Assembly (NCBI RefSeq): GCF_002811765.1
Contig: NZ_NPDR01000002.1
Coordinates: forward strand, 495,328 to 559,327
DNA: 64,000 nucleotides
Source: Leptospira saintgironsiae
GTDB taxonomy: Bacteria > Spirochaetota > Leptospiria > Leptospirales > Leptospiraceae
Direction: 5' to 3'
The translations under genes were made by a program, and so were the position numbers. This document shows, one piece after another, positions 56,970 to 64,000 of the stretch. Each line of letters opens with the position of its first letter. The stretch's first letter is position 1. The notes under the pieces are model-generated. The model saw nothing but the letters and a program-made list of their open reading frames with translations. It was not told the origin of the DNA and ran no database searches.

Positions 56970-58979
56970 CTATAGACGTTTTTTTAATTCCGCTATCTTT
57001 GGATCATCCGGAGAAAGAACGGATGCCTCATCCAATAACTTCTTGGCTCGAAAAGAATTGCCAAGTAACCTATAAATATCCGACAGGTTGATCAAATTTT
57101 TCAGATGATTCGGAGAACGTACTCTTAACTTCTCTCCGAGTTCCGCTGCAGATTTTAAGTATTCAGAGTCTTTTTTTAGAGTATAAGCCTTCTTCCAAAG
57201 GATAGAAGAATAGAATAGGATCTCTGTTTCAGAAGGATCCCAGGCCAGGGATTTCTCCGCCCATTCCGCTGCTTTTTTGAATTCGGATATTTTATCGTAC
57301 CATTTGGATAGAAGTTTGGCTATTTGAGGAAAGTAACGTTCTCCTACTGTGCCTGACTTTTTTAAACCTTCTTCCAGGATACGTATAGCGTCTTTTGTGT
57401 TTCCTTTTTGGAAAGCAGACTCAGCTTCCGTAATGGATTTTTTGTCTTCCATGTAAGGATTTCTGGAAGGATTATAAGAAATAGATAATATACTCAAATC
57501 GTCTGAAAGTTTTCCTCTACTGATTAGGGATCTGCGGATCGTTTTTAATTCGCCGCCACTTTCTTCCACAGAGGCAAGGAAGATTGTTTCATCCTCGTTC
57601 ATGACCCTTTTGCCAGAAAAGTCCTCTTCTAATACTAAATCATCCCTTCCGTCTGATCCGCAGAAAATTGTATCTCCTGGAAGCATACGGAATGTTTGGA
57701 CCTGGATCTTGGTGCCGAACATTTCAGAAATCCCTAATTTACGAATATTGGATTCTGCTCCTAGAAACATTGCTTTGCCATCTCTATATAGGACAGGCCA
57801 AGGATGTTCTGCATTAATATAATACATTGCTCCTGTAGAATGTTCTACAATTCCTAAAACTGCAGAGATCAACATAAATCCGTCGAATGTCTCGAATACG
57901 TTTTGTAGATCTATGAATGCTTCTTTAAGCCAACGTTCTGGAGATTTGGATTGGATCTCAGGAGAAAGTCTAGTTCGGCTAATAATTGAATTGAATACGG
58001 AACCTAAAACCAAGGCACCACCTGCACCTTGGATGGATTTTCCCATCGCGTCTCCGTTGATAAACGCGGTATAGTCTCTATCTTGGATCTTTATTATATA
58101 AGCGCTTAAAAAATCCCCGCCAAGTTCGTAGTCTTTATCTTTGAAGGAGAATTTTTTGTACTGATCCAGTAGGAATTCCACTTTTACAGCGGAATTTTCG
58201 GAATTATCCAATTTGATAAGCGGAGAAAGAAGAAGTGCCGTTAAGAAATAATCTCCATCCTGCTTTTCTTTCAAAGCCTGGATCTGTTGCATTTTTTCGG
58301 AAATTTCTCTATTACTTTCCTGGATCTTAAATCTACTTACAAAACTGACAAATCTATATCTTTCCAAAATTACTGAGAATACTAGGGTGAGAAGGAATGC
58401 AATCCCCAAATTCTGCATAGAGTATGCTGCCTGAGGAGTACTTAAGTTTGGCGAATAGATCAAAGCGGAAACGATAAAAGCAATCGCAGACAGAATTAGG
58501 AAAACATAATATGACTTCTTAGGAAGAGGGACGAATACGATTGTGATAAGTGCGATCTGAAGGCCAGATACGTAATTTGGATCATCTGCAATTCTACCAG
58601 TAAAAAAGGAGGTGCAAAGTAGTAGATAGGCGATGAAAGCATACGCCATTTCTAAACTGTATCTGCGAGTAGGTATCTTGAACAAAGTGTCCAATAGAAG
58701 AAAAATTAAACTAAGAATGCCTACTAAGGAGAATCCGATCCGGAAATAAAAGAGTTCAGGAAATTCAGGATGTAATTTTTGGTCCGTTCCGAAAGCGAAA
58801 CCCAACCATACAAATATAGCGAGCACTGCACCCGGATATTGGATGCTACGAGTTTGTCTTTTTAGATCTTCGATATATTCTTTTTCATATACATCTCTAT
58901 CCGGGTCCTTTTTAAAAAAACCTAGAATTGAATTCCATTTGTTTTGAAAACTACCTGCCCGGGAGGAAGTGTATGACAT
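56970..58979 (-). CDS. membrane SpoIIE-type protein phosphatase with TPR tail
   Basis: A 669-residue protein with about six or seven N-terminal transmembrane segments (residues about 50-215), a short coiled linker, a PP2C/SpoIIE phosphatase domain (about 235-480; INGDAMGKSIQGAGG, NAEHPWPVLYRDG, GSDGRDDL and KLSDDLSILSI) and a C-terminal TPR-like region (about 500-669). Such proteins control anti-sigma-factor antagonists by dephosphorylation in response to a membrane or ligand signal. No partner gene is adjacent. It is divergent from glpD. Confidence 0.85.
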   Translation of the reverse strand: MSYTSSRAGSFQNKWNSILGFFKKDPDRDVYEKEYIEDLKRQTRSIQYPGAVLAIFVWLGFAFGTDQKLHPEFPELFYFRIGFSLVGILSLIFLLLDTLFKIPTRRYSLEMAYAFIAYLLLCTSFFTGRIADDPNYVSGLQIALITIVFVPLPKKSYYVFLILSAIAFIVSALIYSPNLSTPQAAYSMQNLGIAFLLTLVFSVILERYRFVSFVSRFKIQESNREISEKMQQIQALKEKQDGDYFLTALLLSPLIKLDNSENSAVKVEFLLDQYKKFSFKDKDYELGGDFLSAYIIKIQDRDYTAFINGDAMGKSIQGAGGALVLGSVFNSIISRTRLSPEIQSKSPERWLKEAFIDLQNVFETFDGFMLISAVLGIVEHSTGAMYYINAEHPWPVLYRDGKAMFLGAESNIRKLGISEMFGTKIQVQTFRMLPGDTIFCGSDGRDDLVLEEDFSGKRVMNEDETIFLASVEESGGELKTIRRSLISRGKLSDDLSILSISYNPSRNPYMEDKKSITEAESAFQKGNTKDAIRILEEGLKKSGTVGERYFPQIAKLLSKWYDKISEFKKAAEWAEKSLAWDPSETEILFYSSILWKKAYTLKKDSEYLKSAAELGEKLRVRSPNHLKNLINLSDIYRLLGNSFRAKKLLDEASVLSPDDPKIAELKKRL

Positions 58980-59136
58980 TTATTGAATCGAACTCCGTTC
59001 GGTTCAAGTCCCTAAAATAAGTGGGAAATAAGAACCGGGTCTAAACAAAAATTATCATCTACTGATTTGGAGTAAAGAACTTGTGTAATTTCTAATGTCT
59101 TGACCGACCGAGTTCTCAAATCCAAGCTGTGAATCT

Positions 59137-60771
59137 ATGGCCAAAACGAAAGACGCTAAAACTTCTTCTTTTCCGATTTCTTCCCAGGTTTTCGATACCT
59201 TAGTGATAGGTGGAGGGATTACTGGTGCCACTACTTTGTGGGATGCCACCTTACGCGGGTTAAAGGCTATTTTGGTTGAGAAAAATGATTTTGCTTCCGG
59301 AACCACTCAGGCTACCTCCAAATTAATTCACGGTGGTTTAAGATATTTAAAAAATGCAGAGTTTGGGTTGGTGAGAGAATCTTTAAGAGAAAGAAGGATT
59401 CTTGCAAAGATCAGTCCTCATGCACTCAAAACATTAGGCTTTATTATTCCAGTATATTCTAATTCTGAAAAGTGGATCACCAATATCGGTCTTGGAATGT
59501 ATGATTATTTTTCATACGATAGAAATAAAAATATCAGTTCTGATTCCTGGATCCCTAAATATAGATTTTTATCACCAGAAGAAGTAGTAATGGAAGCACC
59601 TAGTCTACCAAGGAACGGACTCAAAGGTGGATTTTTATATTACGATTACCAAAACACGAACCCTGAAAGACATACATGTGAGTTCATCTTCTCCGCCGAA
59701 AAAAAAGGAGGAACAGCTCTCAATTATACTGAACTAGTTGCTATTTCTCAACAAGGAGAAGTTTACCAAGCAATCTTAAAAGATAAAAGAAGTGGCAAAA
59801 CTTATCCAATCTTTGCGAGAACTGTAGTGAATGCTGCAGGTCCTTGGGCGGATTTTGTAGAATCTTTGGCTGGAGTTGGAATGGACAAGGTGCTCGTCCG
59901 ATCCAAAGGAATTCATATTGTAACTAGAGCATTGACTGTTTCTAAGGCAATTGTTTTAAAGAAAAGGGATAAGACTCATATGTTTGTGCTTCCTTGGAGA
60001 GGTAAAACAATCGTAGGAACAACTGATACAGTATTCTCTGATTCTCCTGATAAATTTAAGGTCACTAAGTCAGACATCCAAGGTCTATTAGAGGAAATTA
60101 ATTATGCATTTGGATATTCTGATCTGACTGAATCAGATGTGGATTTTTATTATGGAGGAATGAGACCTCTTGTAGAAGATCCAGGTGAAAAATCTGACAC
60201 TTACAATGCTTCTCGCAAAACTGAAATTTTAGATCATAAAGAAAAAGGACTTCCTGGATTTTATACTGCACTTGGTGGAAAATATACAACCAGTAGACAT
60301 TTAGCGGAGAAGATCACAGACAAACTCTGCGAGTATCTGCCAGGAAAATTTTTGCCTTGTGAAACGGATCAGATACCACTTTCTTCCGGAGAATTTTCGG
60401 ACCATTCTTCTTTAGTCAAAGGGCTTACTAAAAAATATCCAAAACTTTCCGGAGAATATCTGGAAACCTTAGGTGCTCGATACGGAAGTTTAGCTTATGA
60501 AGTCCTAAAATACCAGAAAGCAAACGACGAATCTATCACCTTAAATAATGGAGAAGAGTTTAATACTGCAGAGATCCGTTATATTGCTTCCGAAGAAAAA
60601 ATTGAAAAAGGAACAGACTTCTTCTTCCGTAGATCCGGAGTAGGGGTGCCTGGTGCTCCTTCTTCTGAATCTCTGCATAGAATTGTAGAAGAATTAGGAA
60701 AAACCCTGGGCTGGAACCCTTCTCGTAAAAAGGCAGAAAGTTCGGAGATACTCTCTCGTTACCATTTTTGA
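59137..60771 (+). CDS. glpD: glycerol-3-phosphate dehydrogenase GlpD
   Basis: GlpD oxidises glycerol-3-phosphate to DHAP and passes electrons to quinone. The 544-residue flavoprotein has the FAD motif LVIGGGITGATTL, then ATSKLIHGGLRYL, PWRGKTIVGTTDT and a C-terminal domain. No glpK or glpF is adjacent. In leptospires, which live on long-chain fatty acids, it would recover glycerol backbone carbon. Its DHAP product is the substrate source for the AGPS-like enzyme encoded 2.3 kb away. Confidence 0.93.
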   Translation: MAKTKDAKTSSFPISSQVFDTLVIGGGITGATTLWDATLRGLKAILVEKNDFASGTTQATSKLIHGGLRYLKNAEFGLVRESLRERRILAKISPHALKTLGFIIPVYSNSEKWITNIGLGMYDYFSYDRNKNISSDSWIPKYRFLSPEEVVMEAPSLPRNGLKGGFLYYDYQNTNPERHTCEFIFSAEKKGGTALNYTELVAISQQGEVYQAILKDKRSGKTYPIFARTVVNAAGPWADFVESLAGVGMDKVLVRSKGIHIVTRALTVSKAIVLKKRDKTHMFVLPWRGKTIVGTTDTVFSDSPDKFKVTKSDIQGLLEEINYAFGYSDLTESDVDFYYGGMRPLVEDPGEKSDTYNASRKTEILDHKEKGLPGFYTALGGKYTTSRHLAEKITDKLCEYLPGKFLPCETDQIPLSSGEFSDHSSLVKGLTKKYPKLSGEYLETLGARYGSLAYEVLKYQKANDESITLNNGEEFNTAEIRYIASEEKIEKGTDFFFRRSGVGVPGAPSSESLHRIVEELGKTLGWNPSRKKAESSEILSRYHF

Positions 60772-60812
60772 CTTTTAATCTAGTTTCAATCTGGTATCTC
60801 TAACTAAGTACC

Positions 60813-61925
60813 ATGGATTTAGAAACTGCTTACTTAGTTTTTGGAATCGCTTTCGGCTGGATCTGGTCTTTAGGGATCTTACTTTCTCCCGCATCTTTGG
60901 GAGAAAGGACCAGAGCCTCCCTGATCATGTTTTGTTCTTCTTTCTGGCTTGTAGGAGCTGCAACATTCCTTTCAGGACTTGTCAAAACCTATCCAATCTT
61001 GTATGCGATCCATATTCCTTTTGCATTGGGAATCGCTCCTATTCTGTATATCCATTTTCAGATAACTTTGCTTGGACTGGAACTTTCTAAAAAAGAGACC
61101 CTTCTGCACTTTTTACCAATTCTGCTTTCTGTAATTTTACTCTTACCATTTTGGTTAGGCGGAGAAGAATTTAGGATCCGCACATTACAAGAGATCTCGC
61201 AAGGAAGACCATATTCAAGTATACTAGTGTTTTTGCAGATCACTCCTAAAATTTCGATCCTTTCTTATTTTCTACCTTTGCTTTGGATGTACAGAAGTTA
61301 CTTATTCCGTTCAGAACAAGATGAAAATGAAGAAAGAGCCAGAAGAATGTTTCTTATCTTCATTTGTTTAGTCTGTTTTGTGATCTTCTGGGGACTCACT
61401 GGTTCAATTTTAAGAAGAATTGAATTCGTAAAAGAAAGTATCTTCAGTCTTCCAGTTTTGTTGGTAATCGGATTTTTACTTTCTCAAAGAGAACCAAATT
61501 GGCTTGGCTTTGTAGGAAAAAGTTTAAGAGAAGTGCGTTATAAGAAATCCAGACTGAAAGGAATGGATGAATCCAAGATCAAAGATCGATTAGAAGCATT
61601 GATGAGAAGAGAGAAAGTTTATGCAGACGAGGATCTTACTCTTTCTCAACTCGCAGAAGAATTGGGACTGACCAATCATCAACTTTCAGAATTTTTAAAC
61701 CAACGTCTATCTATGAAATTTTCAGATTATATCAATTCATGGAGGGTAGAAGAAGCCAAAGTTCTGCTCTTAGAAGATACGGATCGTTCTATTTTAGCAA
61801 TCTCAGAATCAGTTGGATTCAATTCAAAATCTGCATTTAATGAAGCATTTAAAAAATTTGCAGATTCTACACCTAGCGAATTCAGAAAAACCGCGGTCTT
61901 ATACAAGGCTTCGTTAAAATTTTAA
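60813..61925 (+). CDS. membrane-embedded AraC-family regulator
   Basis: A 370-residue protein with about seven N-terminal hydrophobic segments (residues 5-225) and a C-terminal AraC-type double helix-turn-helix (about 265-365; LTLSQLAEELGLTNHQLSEFLNQRL and ISESVGFNSKSAFNEAFKKF). A membrane sensor joined to a DNA-binding domain is an unusual AraC form. It ends 80 bases before the second acyl-CoA synthetase on the same strand, so that gene or a lipid signal is its likely concern. Confidence 0.87.
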   Translation: MDLETAYLVFGIAFGWIWSLGILLSPASLGERTRASLIMFCSSFWLVGAATFLSGLVKTYPILYAIHIPFALGIAPILYIHFQITLLGLELSKKETLLHFLPILLSVILLLPFWLGGEEFRIRTLQEISQGRPYSSILVFLQITPKISILSYFLPLLWMYRSYLFRSEQDENEERARRMFLIFICLVCFVIFWGLTGSILRRIEFVKESIFSLPVLLVIGFLLSQREPNWLGFVGKSLREVRYKKSRLKGMDESKIKDRLEALMRREKVYADEDLTLSQLAEELGLTNHQLSEFLNQRLSMKFSDYINSWRVEEAKVLLLEDTDRSILAISESVGFNSKSAFNEAFKKFADSTPSEFRKTAVLYKASLKF

Positions 61926-61933
61926 AATTCGCA

Positions 61934-61957
61934 CGTCCTGAGTTATACGCCAGGACG
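61934..61957 (+). promoter_or_regulatory. 7-bp hairpin in the leader of the second acyl-CoA synthetase
   Basis: CGTCCTG and CAGGACG pair perfectly with a 10-base loop. It lies 48 bases before the ATG at 62006 and may be a weak terminator or attenuator. Confidence 0.45.
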
Positions 61958-62005
61958 ACAAACATCCTAATGAGCCCTATACTTTCCTCCATCCTAGGAG
62001 GTGGC

Positions 62006-63919
62006 ATGAAAACTCTTGCCGATTTATATCAATCGTCCAAAAATAAATATGGGGAAAGACCTGCGTTTCTAACTAAAAATTCCTCAGGAGAATTTGATTC
62101 TGTAAACTATTCTGAATTGTATGAGTTAGGATTACAGCTCGGGACTGCACTTATAGAATTAGAATTTCCGTATAAGGGGCATGCTGCCGTTCTTGCAGAT
62201 AACCGTTTGGAATGGATTATTACTGATTATGCCATTGTGATGGCGGGTGGTGCTGATGTTCCGAGAGGGACAGATGTTACCGATTCAGATTTGAATCATA
62301 TTCTTCCTCATAGCGGTGCAACGATCGTATTTGCAGAGAATGATTCAGTATTAAAAAAACTCTACCAAAACCAAAGTGCTATTCAGAATGTACATACAAT
62401 TATCCTAATAGATAAGAATGCAAAGGGAACTGAAAAAGAACTCAGATTTTGGGATTTGATACAAAGAGGGAAAGAATTAAGAGATAAAGGCAACCGTGAG
62501 ATGGAGAAGAGGATATCCCAAATCCAGGAGGAGGATCTTTTTACACTCATCTATACAGCTGGAACAACCGGTCGTCCTAAAGGAGTTCCTTTAACTCATA
62601 AAAATATAATGTCTCAGATCAATCGTATTCCTATCAAACTGGATGCGGGAGAAAGAATACTTTCTATTCTTCCCGTATGGCATAGTTTTGAAAGAATGTT
62701 TGAAATGGTATGTATCCATTTTGGAGCTGGAACATATTATTCTTCTGTGAGAACACTGAAGGAAGATCTTAAAAAAGTTAAACCAACTTTCATGGCTTCT
62801 GCACCTAGACTTTGGGAAAGTGTTTACCAAGGAATTTATGCTACTGTAGCTAAGTCTTCTAGTCTAAAACAAAGTCTGTTTCATGCGGCACTATTTTTCG
62901 CTTCCAATATTCAATCTGCAAAACGCTGGATTGGCTTTAGGGAATTGGATCTTAGTGGAAGAAGTGCAATAGTTTCTTCTTTTGTCGGAATAGTCAAAGT
63001 TCTACAATATATTTTGAATATTCTTCCTGCGACACTACTGGATCTGATCGTTCTTAAAAAGATCCGCCAGGCTACCGGTGGAAAATTGAAAGGAACTGTT
63101 TCAGGTGGAGGAACTCTTCCTATCCACGTAGATAAATTTTTTAACGCGATAGGCATCCAAGTTTTAGAAGGATATGGTCTTACTGAAACTTCTCCTGTAA
63201 TTTCTGTTCGTATTTTGGATCAAGCAGTGATGGGAACTGTAGGTCCTTTGTATAAGGAAACTTCTCTCAGAGTTGTAGATCCTAATACTTCTAAAATTCT
63301 TTGGACTACTGAAGAAGGTGGACCTAAAGGATATGCTATTAAGGGAGAGATCCACGTAAAAGGTGACCAGGTCATGTCAGGATATTATCATGACGAGGAG
63401 AATACTCGTAAAGTGATGCAGGGGGATTGGTTCAACACTGGAGACCTGGGAATGATGACTTATAATGATTGTTTGAAAATTGTAGGTAGAACAAAAGAAA
63501 CAATCGTTCTATTGGGTGGGGAGAATGTGGAACCCGTCCCAATAGAAAATATTTTAAGCCAGTCTGAATTCATACTACAATGTATGGTGATTGGTCAGGA
63601 TCAAAAATATCTTTCTGCTTTGATTGTTCCAAATCCAGAATTCTTTCCGAATTACAAACCGGGATTAGGTTTCAGTTCAGCGGAAGAAGAAGCAAAATGT
63701 GCAGTCAAGATCCAAGCAGTGATCAAAAATGCAATCTCTTCAACGAATGGATTTAAATCGTTTGAAAGGGTAGTGGACTTTCGATTATTACCTAAACCAT
63801 TCGAAACTGGAGATGAACTTACTGCGAAACTTTCAGTGAAACGCCATGTAGTGACTGATAAATATTCAGGACTGATCAGAGATATTTATTCAGGCAAAAA
63901 AGAAGAAGTTCTGAGATAG
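62006..63919 (+). CDS. long-chain acyl-CoA synthetase, second copy
   Basis: A 637-residue AMP-binding enzyme, paralogous to the one at 22937. YTAGTTGRPKG lies at residues 183-193, YGLTET in the next third and [16 protein letters not shown] later. The central hydrophobic insert of the paralogue is much shorter here. The ATG at 62006 has AGGAGG 4 bases upstream and aligns with the start of the paralogue; the ATG at 61970 is in frame but less likely. Fatty-acid activation feeds beta-oxidation and lipid synthesis. Confidence 0.92.
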   Translation: MKTLADLYQSSKNKYGERPAFLTKNSSGEFDSVNYSELYELGLQLGTALIELEFPYKGHAAVLADNRLEWIITDYAIVMAGGADVPRGTDVTDSDLNHILPHSGATIVFAENDSVLKKLYQNQSAIQNVHTIILIDKNAKGTEKELRFWDLIQRGKELRDKGNREMEKRISQIQEEDLFTLIYTAGTTGRPKGVPLTHKNIMSQINRIPIKLDAGERILSILPVWHSFERMFEMVCIHFGAGTYYSSVRTLKEDLKKVKPTFMASAPRLWESVYQGIYATVAKSSSLKQSLFHAALFFASNIQSAKRWIGFRELDLSGRSAIVSSFVGIVKVLQYILNILPATLLDLIVLKKIRQATGGKLKGTVSGGGTLPIHVDKFFNAIGIQVLEGYGLTETSPVISVRILDQAVMGTVGPLYKETSLRVVDPNTSKILWTTEEGGPKGYAIKGEIHVKGDQVMSGYYHDEENTRKVMQGDWFNTGDLGMMTYNDCLKIVGRTKETIVLLGGENVEPVPIENILSQSEFILQCMVIGQDQKYLSALIVPNPEFFPNYKPGLGFSSAEEEAKCAVKIQAVIKNAISSTNGFKSFERVVDFRLLPKPFETGDELTAKLSVKRHVVTDKYSGLIRDIYSGKKEEVLR

Positions 63920-63928
63920 GCTACTGAA

Positions 63929-63944
63929 TGTTGGAATTCCAACA
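63929..63944. repeat. 16-bp perfect palindrome, copy 4
   Basis: TGTTGGAATTCCAACA, 9 bases after the stop of the second acyl-CoA synthetase. It belongs to the family at 3220, 3415 and 56935. Confidence 0.8.
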
Positions 63945-64000
63945 AAAGTCTTTCTCTGAAAAATTGATTGTGGAAATTAGAATTATATGATATAGGGACG

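Overview
The window looks like ordinary chromosomal DNA of a diderm spirochaete, most probably Leptospira. The evidence is protein content: LipA, HldD, LpxC and BamA of the Leptospira type, a DUF1574 protein next to an MBOAT acyltransferase, a FecR-domain lipoprotein resembling LipL45, several spirochaetal lipoproteins, and LPS-related genes together with a flagellar chaperone. Base composition is moderately AT-rich. I cannot name the species. No tRNA, rRNA, CRISPR array, prophage or complete insertion sequence was seen.

Layout. 1-3.2 kb: the 3' part of queG, a membrane protein, and an AraC regulator broken by one in-frame stop, facing a short-chain dehydrogenase. 3.2-3.5 kb: a palindrome-rich intergenic segment. 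3.5-7.4 kb: mutY, a UbiD-like decarboxylase and hldD. 7.4-9.6 kb: minus-strand ArsR regulator, SDR and an ATPase-fold protein. 10-21.8 kb: a long plus-strand run with an SGNH hydrolase, recN, exbB/exbD-like genes, bamA, pcrA, a secreted protein, cysQ-like and a glycosyltransferase. 21.7-29.4 kb: a hypothetical gene, a TlpA-like lipoprotein, an acyl-CoA synthetase, ptsI, lpxC and an SDR. 29.5-35.9 kb: three tandem AIM24-family genes, a radical-SAM protein with unusual cysteine spacing, a PQQ-type sugar dehydrogenase, a FecR lipoprotein and a small unknown gene. 35.9-44.4 kb: lipA, a pseudouridine synthase, the MBOAT/DUF1574 pair, a transaldolase-type aldolase and a purN-purH operon. 44.4-51.3 kb: fliS with a coiled-coil gene and a J-domain gene, a lipoprotein, HNH and DedA proteins, dgt, a cysteine desulfurase and a TPR-like membrane protein. 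51.5-64 kb: a TPR protein, a LolA/LolB-like lipoprotein, a crotonase, an AGPS-like flavoprotein, a SpoIIE phosphatase, glpD, a membrane AraC regulator and a second acyl-CoA synthetase.

How the parts fit. Envelope building is the main theme: hldD and lpxC for LPS, bamA for outer-membrane protein insertion, the MBOAT/DUF1574 pair for probable surface O-acylation, and many lipoproteins. Lipid metabolism is a second theme: two acyl-CoA synthetases, a crotonase, GlpD and an AGPS-like enzyme together suggest fatty-acid use and possibly ether-lipid synthesis. Most genes are tightly packed. Six convergent pairs overlap at their 3' ends, and several downstream genes start within a few bases of, or overlapping, the stop before them.

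The strongest leads for something undescribed are the coupled coiled-coil and J-domain genes behind fliS, the CX8CX2C radical-SAM protein, the three AIM24 paralogues, the DUF1574 protein as an SGNH partner of MBOAT, the LolB-like lipoprotein, and a family of 16-bp intergenic palindromes. None is a proven new system. Each is an inference from sequence.
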